A stretch of 64,000 bases of DNA, taken from contig JBAIAC010000641.1 in the NCBI GenBank assembly GCA_037349315.1, forward strand, positions 1 to 64,000, given 5' to 3'. Under the pieces are notes generated by a model, which saw only the letters and a program-made list of their open reading frames with translations, was not told the DNA's origin and made no database searches. A program made the position numbers and the translations under genes. Every line of letters starts with the position of its first letter. Position 1 is the first letter of the stretch. Positions 1 to 17,219 of the stretch are shown here, in pieces. The DNA comes from Chelydra serpentina. Its lineage: Eukaryota > Chordata > Testudines > Chelydridae.

Positions 1-2775
1 GTTGGGGGGCTGCGGGTCGGGAGTGAGGGGCACCGTCAGGGTGAGGGGGCTGCGGGTCGGGACTGAGGGGCACCGTCAGGGTGAGGCGGCTGCGGGTCGG
101 GAGTGAGGGGGCCCCGTCAGGGTAGGGGGGCTGCGGGTCGGGAGTGAGGGGCACCGTCAGGGTGCGGGGGGGGCTGCGGGTCGGGAGTGAGGGGCACCGT
201 CAGGGTTGGGGGGCTGCGGGTCGGGAGTGAGGGGCCCCGTCAGGGTAGGGGGGCTGCGGGTCGGGAGTGAGGGGCACCGTCAGGGTAGGGGGGGCTGCAG
301 GTCGGGACTGAGGGGCACCGTCAGGGTGCGGGGGGCTGCGGGTCGGGAGTGAGGGGCACCGTCAGGATGGGGGGGCTGCGGGTCGGGGAGTGAGTGGCAC
401 CGTCAGGATGGGGGGGCTGCGGGTCGGGAGTGAGGGGCACCGTCAGGGTGCGGGGGGCTGCGGGTCGGGAGTGAGTGGCACCGTCAGGATGGGGGGGCTG
501 CGGGTCGGGAGTGAGGGGCACCGTCAGGGTTGGGGGGCTGTGGGTCGGGAGTGAGGGGCACCGTCAGGGTTGGGGGGCTGTGGGTCGGGAGTGAGGGGGC
601 ACCGTCAGGATGGGGGGCTGCGGGTCGGGAGTGAGGGGCACCGTCAGGATGGGGGGGCTGCGGGTCAGGAGTGAGGGGCACCGTCAGGGTGAGGGGGCTG
701 CGGGTCGGGACTGAGGGGCACCGTCAGGGTGAGGGGGCTGCGGGTCGGGAGTGAGGGGCACCGTCAGGATGGGGGGGCTGCGGGTCGGGAGTGAGGGGTA
801 CCGTCAGGGTTGGGGGGCTGTGGGTCGGGAGTGAGGGGCACCGTCAGGGTGGGGGGGGGCTGCAGGTCCGGAGTGAGGGGCACCGTCAGGATGGGGGGGG
901 CTGTGGGTTGGGAGTGAGGGGCACCGTCAGGGTTGGGGGGGCTGCGGGTCGGGAGTGAGGGGCACCGTCAGGGTTGGGGGGCTGCGGGTCGGGAGTGAGG
1001 GGCACCGTCAGGGTGCAGGGGGGCTGCGGGTCAGGAGTGAGGGGCACCGTCAGATTGGGGGGCTGCGGGTCGGGAGTGAGGGGCACCGTCAGGGTTGGGG
1101 GGCTGCGGGTCGGGAGTGAGGGGCACCGTCAGGGTTGGGGGCTGCGGGTCGGGAGTGAGGAGCACCGTCAGGTGCGGAGGGGCTGCGGGTCGGGAGTGAG
1201 GGGCACCGTCAGGGTTGGGGGGCTGCGGGTCGGGAGTGAGGGGCACCGTCAGGGTGCAGGGGGCTGCGGGTCGGGAGTGAGGGGCACCGTCAGGGTGTGG
1301 GGGGCTGCGGGTCGGGAGTGAGGGGCACCGTCAGGGTTGGGGGGCTGCGGGTTGGGAGTGAGGGGCACCGTCAGGGTTGGGGGGGCTGCGGGTTGGGAGT
1401 GAGGGGCACCGGTCAGGGTGCGGGGGGGCTGCGGGTTGGGAGTGAGGGGCACCGTCAGGGTGCGGGGGGGCTGCGGGTTGGGAGTGAGGGGCACCCTCAG
1501 GGTAGGGGGGCTGCAGGTCGGGACTGAGGGGCACCGTCAGGGTGCGGGGGGGCTGCGGGTCGGGAGTGAGGGGCACCGTCAGGGTGCGGAGGGGCTGCGG
1601 GTCGGGAGTGAGGGGCACCGTCACGGCTGGGGGGCGCTGCAGGTCGGGACTGAGGGGCACCGTCAGGGTGCGGGGGGGGCTGCGGGTCGGGAGTGAGGGG
1701 CACCGTCAGGATGCGGGGGGCTGCGGGTTGGGAGTGAGGGGCACCGTCAGGTATGGGGGGCTGCGGGTCGGGAGTGAGGGGCACCGTCAGGGTGCAGGGG
1801 GGGGCTGCAGGTCGGGAGTGAGGGGCACCGTCACGGCTGGGGGCGCTGCAGGTCGGGAGTGAGGGGCACCGTTAGGGTTGGGGGGCTGCGTGTCGGGAGT
1901 GAGGGGCACCGTCACGGTTTTGGGGGGCTGTGGGTCGGGAGTGAGGGGCACAGTCAGGTGCGGAGGGGCTGCGGGTCGGGAGTGAGGGGCACCGTCAGGG
2001 TTGGGGGGCTGCGGGTCGGGAGTGAGGGGCACAGTCAGGTGCGGAGGGGCTGCGGGTCGGGAGTGAGGGGCACCGTCAGGGTTGGGGGGCTGCGGGTCGG
2101 GAGTGAGGGGCACCGTCAGGATGGGGGGGGCTGCGGGTCGGGAGTGAGGGGCTCGGTCAGGGTGCAGGGGGCTGCAGGTCGGGAGTGAGGGGCCCCGTCA
2201 GGGTAGGGGGGCTGCGGGTTGGGAGTGAGGGGCACCGTCACGGCTGGGGGCTGCAGGTCGGGAGTGAGGGGCACCGTCCAGGGTGCGTGGGGGGCTGCGG
2301 GTCAGGAGTGAGGGGCACCGTTAGGGTTGGGGGGCTGCGTGTCGGGGGTGAGGGGCACTGTCACGGCTGTGGGGCGCTGCAGGTCGGGAGTGAGGGGCAC
2401 CGTCAGGGTGCGGGGGGGGCTGCAGGTCGGGAGTGAGGGGCACCGTCACGGTTTTTGGGGGGCTGCGGGTCTGGAGTGAGGGGCACCGAAACGGCTGGGG
2501 GGTCTGCGGGTCGGGAGTGAGGGGCACCGTCAGGGTGCGGGGGGGGCTGCGGGTGGGAGTGAGGGGCACCGTCAGGGTGGGGGGGGCTGCGGGTCGGGAG
2601 TGAGGGGCACCGTCAGGGTTGCAGGGCTGCGGGTCGGGAGTGAGGGGCACCGTCAGGGTTGGGGGGCTGCGGGTCGGGAGTGAGGGGCACCGTCACGGTT
2701 TTTGGGGGGCTGCGGGTCGGGAGTGAGGGGCACGTCACGGTTTTTGGGGGGCTGCGGGTCGGGAGTGGGACCGTC
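1..2775. repeat. Minisatellite A, about 39-bp G-rich unit
   Basis: About 70 tandem units of 38-41 bp. Each contains GGGTCGGGAGTGAGGGGCAC followed by CGTCAGGGT and a run of 5-9 G. Unit variants (GGGTTGGG, GCAGGTCGGG, CGTCACGGTTTTTGG) are interspersed, and the last units carry the CACGGTTTTT form. The many open frames on both strands here are by-products of the repeat and are not genes. The left end lies outside the window. Confidence 0.95.
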
Positions 2776-2869
2776 ACACGTCTGGACCAGGGAGTCGCTG
2801 ATGGGCTGGGGAGGCACCGAATCACCCCGGGGAGGCGGCAGCCGAAAGTGGCGCTGAGAGAACAAGGGG

Positions 2870-2994
2870 GAGGGTGACCCGATGTCCCGATTTTATAGGG
2901 ACAGTCCCGATATTTGGGGCTTTTTCTTATATAGGCTCCTATTACCCCCCCCCCCCCCATCCCGATGTTTCACACGTGCTGCCTGGTCACCCTA
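2870..2994 (+). mobile_element. MITE, hAT-like non-autonomous, in a CR1 tail
   Basis: A short element with terminal inverted repeats (AGGGTGACC at the left, GGTCACCCT at the right). Its core has the palindromic GTCCC..TATA..GGGAC block and TTATATAGGCTCCTAT. The flanks ACAAGGGG and CCAAGGAG look like a decayed 8-bp target duplication. The CR1 sequence resumes directly after it. Confidence 0.75.
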
Positions 2995-3235
2995 CCAAGG
3001 AGTAATGGTCTCAAGTTGCAGAGGGGGAGGTTTAGGTTGGATATTAGGAAAAACGTTTCACTAGTAGGGTGGTGAAGCACTGGAATGGGTTACCTAGGGA
3101 GGTGGTGGAATCTCCTTCCTTAGAGGTTTTTAAGGTCAGGCTTGACAAAGCCCTGGCTGGGATGATCTAGTTGGGGTTGGTCCTGCTTGGAGCAGGGGGC
3201 TGGACTAGGAACCCCCCAAGGTCCCTCCCAAGCCG
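2995..3235 (+). mobile_element. CR1 LINE 3' end
   Basis: Matches the CR1 3' region of turtles: GGTGGTGAAGCACTGGAATG, then the tail with CTTGACAAAGCCCTGGCTGG and GGTCCTGCTTGGAGCAGGGG. It is 5'-truncated and non-coding. Confidence 0.85.
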
Positions 3236-3590
3236 GCGGTTGTGAGAGCTCCATGGCGGCGTGGTGACCCTGGTGCATTAGTGAACAGGCCGGGGTGAAT
3301 CGGCACCGGGAAGCGCTGGGCCATTGGCCACACGGCTGGAGCCAACCCCCCTCCGGAAATCCCGAGGAGCAGCCCCCGTGCTGTCCACCCGGCAAGAACG
3401 GGGTGGGATGGTCCAATACAGACTCATTGGGACCAAGGGATTTGCCCGGCCCCTGAGCTCCCCCCTCCCCTGCTGTCCCCCTCCCACGGGCACCCGCCCC
3501 GCGGGCCGGGGCTGTGCGCTCTGACCAGTCGTGCGGCTGCCAGACAGGTCTGGGGGGCCGGGGGGGTGCATAAGGGGCAGAGAAGGGGCA
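3236..3590. other. Unassigned GC-rich spacer
   Basis: Between the CR1 tail and the next minisatellite. Only short overlapping frames are present, and no motif or repeat was recognised. Confidence 0.5.
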
Positions 3591-4265
3591 GAGGGTCCCG
3601 GGGAGCAGTCGGGACAGGGAACGGGGCCAGGGGGTTGGATAAGTGTGGGAGTCCCAGGGGGGCCTGTCAGAGGGCAGGGGTGTGGATCGGGGTCGGGGCA
3701 GTCAGGGGACAGGGAGCGGGGGTGGGTGGATAAACGTGGGAGTCCTTGGGGGGCCTGTCAGAGGGTGGGGGTGTGGATAGGGGTCGGGGCAGTCAGGGGA
3801 CAGGGAATGGGGGGGGTGGGTGGATAAACGTGGGAGTCCTTGGGGGGCCTGTCAGGGGGCAGGGGTGTGGATAAGGGTCGGGGCAGTCAGGGGACAGGGA
3901 ATGGGGGGGGTGGGTGGATAAACGTGGGAGTCCCAGGGGGGCCTGTCAGAGGGCGGGGGTGTGGATAGGTGTCGGGGCAGTCAGAGGACAGGGAACAGGG
4001 GGGCTTGGATAAACGTGGGAGTCCTTGGGGGGCCTGTCAGGGGGCGGGGGTTTGGATAGGGGTCGGGGCAGTCAGGGGACAGGGAACGGAGGGGGGGTGG
4101 GTGGATAAACGTGGGAGTCCTTGGGGGGCCTGTCAGGGGGCGGGGGTGTGGATAGGGGTCGGGGCAGTCAGGGGACAGGGAACGGGGGGGGTGGGTGGAT
4201 AAACGTGGGAGTCCTTGGGGGCCTGTCAGGGGGCAGGGGTGTGGATAGGGGTCGGGGCAGTCAGG
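3590..4265. repeat. Minisatellite B, about 95-bp unit
   Basis: About seven units, each with GGATAAACGTGGGAGTCC, GGGGGCCTGTCAG, GGTGTGGATAGGGGTCGGGG and CAGTCAGGGGACAGGGA. It passes into minisatellite C with the shared CAGTCAGGGGACAGGGA block, so C probably grew from a B unit that had diverged. Confidence 0.9.
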
Positions 4266-6655
4266 GGACAGGGAGCGGGGGAGTTGGATAAGGGGTGGGG
4301 TCCCGAGGAGGTGGTTAGGGGTGGGGGGTCCCAGGAGGGGGCAGTCAGGGGACAAGGAGCGGGGGGGTTGGATAAGGGGTGGGGTCCCGGGGAGGTGGTT
4401 AGGGGTGGGGGGTCCCAGGAGGGGGCAGTCAGGGGACAAGGAGCGGGGGGGTTGGATAAGGGGTGGGGTCCCGGGGAGGTGGTTAGGGTGGGGGGTCCCA
4501 GGAGGGGGCAGTCAGGGGACAAGGAGCGGGGGGAGTTGGATAAGGGGTGGGGTCCCGGGGAGGTGGTTAGGGGTGGGGGGTCCCAGGAGGGGGCAGTCAG
4601 GGGACAAGGAGCGGGGGGGTTGGATAAGGGGTGGGGTCCCGGGGAGGTGGTTAGGGGTGGGGGGGTCCCAGGAGGGGGCAGTCAGGGGACAGGGAACGGG
4701 GGGAGTTGGATAAGGGGTGGGGTCCCGGGGAGGTGGTTAGGGGTGGGGGGGTCCCAGGAGGGGGCAATCAGGGGACAAGGAGCGGGGGAGTTGGATAAGG
4801 GGTGGGGTCCCAGGGAGGTGGTTAGGGGTGGGGGGTCCCAGGAGGGGGCAGTCAGGGGACAAGGAGCAGGGGAGTTGGATAAGGGGTGGGGTCCAGGGGG
4901 AGGTGGTTAGGGGTGGGGGGTCCCAGGAGGGGGCAGTCAGGGGACAAGGAGCGGGGGGTTGGATAAGGGGTGGGGTCCCGGGGAGGTGGTTAGGGGTGGG
5001 GGGGGTCCCAGGAGGGGGCAGTCAGGGTCCAGGGAGCGGGGGAGTTGGATAAGGGGTGGGGTCCCAGGGAGGTGGTTAGGGGTGGGGGGGTCCCAGGAGG
5101 GGGCAGTCAGGGGACAGGGAACGGGGGGAGTTGGATAAGGGGTGGGGTCCCGGGGAGGTGGTTAGGGGTGGGGGGTTCCCAGGAGGGGGGCAGTCAGGGG
5201 ACAGGGAACGGGGGGAGTTGGATAAGGGGGGTGGGGTCCCGGGGAGGTGGTTAGGGGTGGGGGGTCCCAGGAGGGGGCAGTCAGGGGACAGGGAACGGGG
5301 GGGAGTTGGATAAGGGGTGGGGTCCCGGGGAGGTGGTTAGGGGTGGGGGGGTCCCAGGAGGGGACCGTCAGGGGACAGGGAACGGGGGGAGTTGGATAAG
5401 GGGTGGGGTCCCGGGGAAGGTGGTTAGGGGTGGAGGGGTCCCAGGAGGGGACCGTCAGGGGACAGGGAACGGGGGGAGTTGGATAAGGGGTGGGGGTCCC
5501 GGGGAGGTGGTTAGGGGTGGGGGGGTCCCAGGAGGGGGCAGTCAGGGGACAGGGAACGGGGGAGTTGGATAAGGGGTGGGGTCCCGGGGAGGTGGTTAGG
5601 GGTGGGGGGGTCCCAGGAGGGGGCAGTCAGGGGACAGGGAACGGGGGGGGTTGGATAAGGGGTGGGGTCCCGGGGAGGTGGTTAGGGGTGGGGGGTCCCA
5701 GGAGGGGGCAGTCAGGGGACAAGGAGCGGGGGGAGTTGGATAAGGGGTGGGGTGGTCCCGGGGAGGTGGTTAGGGGTGGGGGGGTCCCAGGAGGGGGCGG
5801 TCAGGGGACAGGAACGGGGAACGGGGGGAGTTGGATAAGGGGTGGGGTCCCGGGAGGTGGTTAGGTGTGGGGGGTCCCAGGAGGGGGCGGTCAGGGTCCC
5901 AGGGAGCGGGGGGAGTTGGATAAGGGGTGGGGTCCCGGGGAGGTGGTTAGGGGTGGGGGCGTCCCAGGGAGGGGGCAGTCAGGGGACAGGGAACGGGGGG
6001 AGTTGGATAAGGGGTGGGGTCCCGGGGGGGTGGTTAGGGGTGGGGGGGTCCCAGGAGGGGGCAGTCAGGGGACAGGGAACGGGGGGAGTTGGATAAGGGG
6101 TGGGGTCCCGGGGAGGTGGTTAGGGGTGGGGGGGTCCCAGGAGGGGGCAGTCAGGGACAGGGAACGGGGGGAGTTGGATAAGGGGTGGGGTCCCGGGGAG
6201 GTGGTTAGGGGTGGGGGGGTCCCAGGAGGGGGCAGTCAGGGGACAGGGAACGGGGGAGTTGGATAAGGGGTGGGGTCCCGGGGAGGTGGTTAGGGGTGGG
6301 GGGGTCCCAGGAGGGGGCAGTCAGGGGACAGGGAGCGGGGGGGGGTTGGATAAGGGGTGGGGTCCCAGGGAGGTGGTTAGGGGTGGGGGGGTCCCAGGAG
6401 GGGGCGGTCAGGGTCCAGGGAGCGGGGGAGCTGGATAAGGGGTGGGGTCCCGGGGAGGTGGTTAGGGGTGGGGGGGTCCCAGGAGGGGGCAGTCAGGGGA
6501 CAGGGAGCGGGGGAGTTGTATAAGGGTGGGGTCCCGGGGAGGTGGTTAGGGGTGGGGGGTCCCAGGAGGGGGCGGTCAGGGTCCAGGGAGCGGGGGAGTT
6601 GGATAAGGGGTGGGGTCCCGGGGAGGTGGTTAGGGGTGGGGGGTCCCAGGGGGCG
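4266..6655. repeat. Minisatellite C, about 85-bp unit
   Basis: About 28 units with GTTGGATAAGGGGTGGGGTC, GGGGAGGTGGTTAGGGGTGG, TCCCAGGAGGGGGCAGTCAG and GGGACAGGGA(A/G)CGGGGG. Units differ by small indels in G runs and by a GGGTCC variant in place of GGGGAC. Each unit carries several G runs on this strand, so G-quadruplex formation is plausible. Confidence 0.92.
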
Positions 6656-7176
6656 GGGCTGCGCCCCCCATGACCCGCAGCGCCCGGGGCCAGCAGCCGG
6701 GGAAAGCCGCGGCCCGACGTGCGGGCAGCCGGTCGCGGTGGCCTTCGGGAGAAACCTTGGGAAAAACCCGCCGAGCCCGGCTCCAATTCTGAGCCCCCGT
6801 GAAGGGCAGGTTTGGGGGGGCCCCGGTTCTGTGCGGACGGGCTGAGGAGGGAGCCCCGGCGGGGAGAAGGTGCCGCAAGGCACGTCCCGCCGTGTAGCCG
6901 CTGGGGAATCCCGAGTCCTGCCTCGAGGGTGGGGACAAACGTCCGCGGCCAAATGTCAACCCCTCTCCCAGCCAGAGAGCTCGGAGCATTTCACAAACCA
7001 AGCGCTGAGCAGGGTTGTGAGTTTTAAGATGTCTTAGACGTGTTATTGTCTCTGGTTTTTTATAGGGCATTGGTGGGTTTTTTACACACAAAAGCTTATG
7101 CTCCAAATACATCTTTAAGGTGCCACCGGCCTCCTTGTTGTTTCTCTCTCAGCGGGGAGCATTTTACGTAGGCCCG

Positions 7177-7297
7177 AGGGTGAGCAGACAGCAAGTGTGA
7201 AATATCGGGACGGGGGTGGGGGGTTATAGGAGCCTATATAAGAAAAAAACCCAAAAATCGGGACTGTCCCTATAAAATCGGGACATCTGCTCACCCT
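7177..7297 (-). mobile_element. MITE 2 (inverted copy)
   Basis: Terminal repeats AGGGTGAGCAGA and TCTGCTCACCCT. Reverse orientation of the element at 33124-33246. Confidence 0.8.
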
Positions 7298-7463
7298 AAT
7301 AGGCCCATATCTTTTTTCAAAGCCGGTTTTTTGTGCCGTGAAATGCAAACCCAGAGAGCCTATTAAACGGACGAGGGAACGAAGGGAGCTCCCGGCTCGT
7401 TTTATTTTTTTCCAAGGGGCAATTCCACTTTTCGAAAGCCGCTGAAATCTTTTAAGATGGTGG

Positions 7464-7586
7464 TAGGGAGACCAGACAACAAGTGTGAAAAATCGGGACG
7501 GGGGTGGGGGGTAATAGGAGCCTATATAAGAAAAAGACCCCAAAATCAGGACTGTCCCTATAAAATCGGGACATCTGGTCACCCTA
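7464..7586 (-). mobile_element. MITE 1 (inverted copy), 8-bp target duplication
   Basis: Terminal repeats begin TAGGG..GACCAGA and end TCTGGTCACCCTA. A perfect 8-bp duplication, GATGGTGG, flanks it at 7456-7463 and 7587-7594. An 8-bp duplication points to the hAT superfamily. The element is too short to encode a transposase. Confidence 0.85.
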
Positions 7587-8819
7587 GATGGTGGCTAATT
7601 TCGGGCAGGTCCCGGCTCCCTGCAATGTGTGTCAAGAGGGGCCCTGAGCTAGCCAGGGAAATCTGCGGTGCGTCTACCGCAATCCGCTCGGGGTGCGCGG
7701 CCCCGGGACGCCCATCGTGTATTTATCGGCCCCCGTTTCTGAAGAACCGTTGAGAAGCCCAGAGGGGCGCAGGGCCAGGGGAGGGGCACACCCGCTGGCA
7801 GGGGAGCGCAGCACATTGGCAGAGCAGACACACGGGGTGCGGGGGGGGGGGATGTTCCTCCGTACCCCTCCGGGGAGCTGGGGTGGGGGGAACGCAAGGG
7901 GCAACACCAAGCGCTCCGGGCGTCCAGGTCACTTTCCCCAGCTGGGCTGGGCGGCTTCTTGCTCAGCCCTACGGGGGTGCGGGGGAACGTGGGGGCCGGG
8001 ACGGACGGGGAAGCGAGCCCCAGGTCAGTTCCCCCATGTGGGCATTGGGGGGGGGTGCAGGGCTGAGGAGCACAGGATGGGGAAGGGGGCAGCACCGAGT
8101 AAGTGTGGGAAAATACACCTCTTTCCATACACATTAAACCCGGGGGGGGGGGCAGTGGGGCCCTGGAGGGTGGGGAGCCTGTGGAGATGGGGGAGTGGGG
8201 AGCCTGCGGGGGCCAGGGGCAATGGGGGGGCCACCGTGCTCCCGGAGGCGCCCAAATACAAGTTTGCCCAGGGCTCCATTTCCCCTAAGACCGGCTCTGG
8301 TTGAGACGGTGGCAGAGGGCAAAGCCCCGGCCCCAGGCGGGGCAGAAGGGCTCAAAGTTACCCCCGATGGGCTGAGCCCGGGTTGCAAAGATGGGGTGGG
8401 GGGCAAAGGGGTGTTTTCTATTCCCCCCCCTCGCAGGGCGGCACGGCTCAGCGCCTGCGTCCCAGGGCACCGGGCACCCCAACGCCTAGGCCAGCGTTCG
8501 TGTGCGGACCCCTACACGTTTTTGTTTGGAATGGCGGCGCGGACCCCTCTGGAAATCTTAGACTTCGTGTGCGGATCGTCAGGGGTCCGCGGGTTGAAAA
8601 CCAGGGTGACGCCAACGTTTCCTGGACCCCCTTCGAGGTCGTCTGCAGACCCCCCCAGGACGAGGCCGCTCGTCCCTAGCTAAGGCCGCGTCTGCTCCAC
8701 ACAGCGTCTTCGCTAAAGCGATGGGTCCGTGTCTACCAGGGGCGGCTCCAGCAATTTTGCCGCCCTGAGCAGTCGCCGCCGAACTGCCCCCCCAGTCTCG
8801 ATGTCCCCCCAAGCACCAG

Positions 8820-8930
8820 CGTGACAAAGCCCTGGCTGGGATGATTTAATTGGGGATGGTCCCGCTTTGAGCAGGGGGTTGGACTAGATGACCTCCTGAG
8901 GTCCCTTCCAACCCACTTTGGAGGCTCTGG
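8820..8930 (+). mobile_element. CR1 LINE 3' tail
   Basis: GACAAAGCCCTGGCTGGGAT, then GCTTTGAGCAGGGGGTTGGA and the GACCTCCTGAGGTCCCTTCC signature of a CR1 3' end. The 74 bp before it (GGGGCGGCTCCAGCAATTTT) look like another decayed repeat. Confidence 0.85.
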
Positions 8931-8934
8931 GTTC

Positions 8935-9960
8935 TCAAGAAATGTGTAATAGGGACACAAAGGCCGTTTGGATAATAGGGTGGTTAAATGGTGCCTTGGT
9001 AAACGAGTTATTAACACGCAGCCCAGCTCCTCCAGGGACCCCCATGGAGTAAACGATGTAGGAGCGTGGATTTGGGGACCCCCCGCAATTCATTTGCACG
9101 TGTAGTTCAAACCATGTAAAGAAGCAGTTGGAGATTAATCCAACCCGCGCCCTGAAGAAAGGTCATTGCCGATCTCGCCTTAGCAAGCGTCTTGGCCACA
9201 GAACCCCACTGCGGAAAGTTTGTCCGGCCACGATAGGAGGGCTGGAAAAATTGGCTTCATTTTCATGTGCCCAGACCGCCCAAGGACCGAGCAAAAAGGG
9301 AGCATGTGGGAGCGACCGATTTGGAGTTAGGCCTGGTAGTATGAATGAGGAGGTGGCCGCGAATAAAATGAATGCAGTGGAGAAATACCTGAAGGATTTA
9401 GCAACACCCTCGGAGTCTCCTTAGCTCGGCTAAATGCCATACAGGGTGGGGCGGGGCGGGTTTTAGAGGAACGGGAGCAACCCCCCCAAAAAGAACACCT
9501 CTGCCTCTTGCACGTTGTTGGTGCCCTCCAGAGTAATTTTCCTTGGGTCTGGCAGACGCGGCTGGGTTAGGGTGTGGGGTGGGGAGCCGCCCCAGCCGCG
9601 GCTGGGTTGGGGCCTGGGCTAGGTTGGGGCCGGGAGAAGGGATTATCGACGTGGTAACGACATCATTCCCGACGGTATGCTCTGGATACGCCCATTGGAA
9701 ATTAGGAGCCTTATTTGGAAAAATGATGATGTCCATCGTGTGCCTCATAATCCACATGAAAACAAATGTTTCCGCCCCGTAGAAATAGAGCTAAGTACGC
9801 GTGAAATACGCGTTGTATTCAAACGCAACACCTGTACCCACGGGAATGAATTCAACTCTTTTACAGATGTTGCTTCAGCGTCCCCTTGGGAGGAATTATT
9901 TACATGCTGCCAAACAGGAAGCACGCAAAGTCCTGGTCACTGTCGTAGAGAACGGCCTTC
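8935..9960. other. Unassigned spacer
   Basis: No exon, RNA gene or known repeat was recognised. The longest frames are under 120 codons and lack recognisable composition or motifs. Confidence 0.45.
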
Positions 9961-9964
9961 GGTC

Positions 9965-10068
9965 AGCAAAAAGAAAAGAACAGGAGCATTGTGGCACCTT
10001 AGAGACTCACAAATCTATTTCAGCATAAGCTTTCGTGGACTACAGTCCGCGTCGTCGGATGCAGAGAA
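9965..10068 (-). mobile_element. Penelope-like element tail with hammerhead-like core
   Basis: Reverse complement of the PLE tail common in turtles (GGTGCCAC block, AAGCTTATGC). On the minus strand it reads CCGACGA, a perfect hairpin GGACTGTAGTCC, then GAAAGCTTATGC, the layout of a hammerhead core with one change (CCGACGA instead of CTGANGA). Fragment only. Confidence 0.6.
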
Positions 10069-10069
10069 T

Positions 10070-10865
10070 GGAACATCCAGTGGGAGGATATTTAGACATT
10101 CAGAGAAACGTGGAAAGGTGGAAGTACCCGTACCAACTGTAAGAGGCTAATTCATTGAAAGGAACCGTTACCAGCAGGGGAAAGAAACTTTTGAAGTGAT
10201 CATCAACATGGCCCATTCACTCACTTTCTCTTGATACTTCCCACCTATAATAGAAAAGGTAGGAGGGATGTTCTGACATTACACCCCATATTCTTCATGG
10301 AAATACGCGCGTGACACGGATATGACATAACTGAGATGTACTTCATGCAAGATGGCTCGTTGGAAAGGTGATGATTCACGGAATGTGTCTATCCAGTTTG
10401 CACGCGTGTATCATTTTTGTCTCTGAAGCTGGGACTATTGACCACGTCTCTGGATTTCAAATGGGCTACGTTGGATGAGGCCAGACAATGTTAGTGGCTG
10501 ATTGAGGAAAGGCCGACACGCATAAGGATTACCCCAGGAACCGTGTGTAACAGAAACCTCTCAGAGAAAGCGCGACGCAGTGGGAACCGTTTGACTCCGG
10601 TCGCAGCAAAAAAGCTTCCCAGCAAGTGGGGGGGGAAGATATAAATGAGGGACAATGACAACATGAGGGGTCCTCACTCTCCCGACAAGAACCCACCTGA
10701 GGAACAAAGACTGACTTGCAGGAAGTGACGGTCCCAGGCTGGAAGGATTTTTAGCCTGTGTATGAAAACCGGGAAAAGCCAAGGCAACCTGTGCCTTGAG
10801 ATCTGCCGGCCTGTTTCTCACTCAGGGTGAGAATTTGCTAATTTGCATCTTACCTATCTAGTGCG
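10070..10865. other. Unassigned spacer
   Basis: AT-richer sequence with no recognisable gene, RNA or repeat. It lies downstream of the zinc-finger gene. Confidence 0.45.
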
Positions 10866-10869
10866 CTAC

Positions 10870-11066
10870 CATAAAACCGTAGGACTGGAAGGGACCTCGG
10901 GAGGTCGTCTAGTCCAGTCCCCTGCATTCATGGCAGGACTAAGTATGATCTAGACCATCCCTGGCGGGTGTTTGTCCAACCTGCTCTTAAACATCCCCAA
11001 TGATGGAGATTCCACCTCCTCCCTCGGCAATTTATTGCTTAGCCGCCCTGACAGTTAGGACCCTAG
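10870..11066 (-). mobile_element. CR1 LINE 3' end, antisense
   Basis: GGACTGGAAGGGACCTCGGG and CATCCCCAATGATGGAGATT are the antisense CR1 3' region, the same family that is repeated in every tRNA-array unit. It contains TTTATT at 11031-11036, an AATAAA signal on the minus strand about 170 nt past the zinc-finger stop codon. Confidence 0.8.
11031..11036 (-). terminator. Candidate poly(A) signal of the zinc-finger gene
   Basis: AATAAA on the minus strand inside the CR1 fragment, about 170 nt beyond the stop codon. Position and strand fit. Use is inferred. Confidence 0.35.
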
Positions 11067-11206
11067 CCATGATGGAGACTGCAGAGCAAGCCATGTGATG
11101 CAAACAATCCAAGAAGTCTAAGAGGGAATTAGGAAAAAATAAATAAACATGGTCAGCCTGAAATATGGTTTTTATGGCGTTTGTTTCCCTCATCTCGAGA
11201 GGGTCT

Positions 11207-16739
<5,533 letters not shown>

Positions 16740-17035
16740 TCTGCCGCCTGTCAGGGGGAGAAGGGTTATTGGGGGGGGATTTCAGACCAGACTTTAGAGA
16801 CTTTCACATTCTCACTGGCTTTTTCTCGGTCTAGACATCGCCCCCGTCCCCTCCCACCAGGACTAAACCCGCTGTACCTCAAAGTGACACCCTGTAAGCC
16901 CCAGAATCACAATTCAGACGTGGCCGTGAGATTTCATACAAAGCCGGCCGGGCACGGTATACACAAGGTATCGGCCGAAACCCGTTGTCCTGTCCAAATC
17001 TGTACATTGTTAGCGTGTAGGAAGTCATGAGGTTC

Positions 17036-17219
17036 TGGGGGAGGGAGAGCTCAGTGGTTTGAGCATTGGCCTGCTAAACCCAGGGTTGTGAGTTCAATCC
17101 TTGAGGGAGCCACTTAGGAATCTGGGGCAAAAATTGGGGATTGGTCCTGCTTTGAGCAGGGGGTTGGACTAGATGACCTCCTAAGGTCCCTTCCAACCCT
17201 GATATTCTATGCTTCTATG
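17036..17219 (+). mobile_element. tRNA-derived SINE with CR1 tail (turtle Cry-type)
   Basis: The head resembles a tRNA gene, with A-box-like AGCTCAGTGGTTTGAG and B-box-like GTTGTGAGTTCAATCC. The tail is the CR1 3' end (GCTTTGAGCAGGGGGTTGGA) finishing in TTCTATG repeats. This structure is typical of cryptodiran turtle SINEs moved by CR1. Confidence 0.88.

Larger units (their letters stand above)
6938..8738 (-). repeat. Inverted displaced copy of the long tRNA-array module
   Basis: Reverse-complement counterpart of 31683-33490 (and of the equivalents in units 4 and 11). It contains, in reversed order, the PLE-tail insertion, MITE 2, the conserved spacer, MITE 1 and the GC-rich module. It has no tRNA gene and no 59-bp VNTR. 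Homology stops abruptly at both ends. All internal insertions are shared, so it came from an existing long unit rather than from an independent ancestor. Confidence 0.85.

Noticed and set aside
1..6655. Many Pro/Gly/Arg-rich open frames of 60-230 codons on both strands
   Set aside because: They follow the tandem repeat period, overlap in several frames and contain no non-repeat sequence, so they are minisatellite artefacts.
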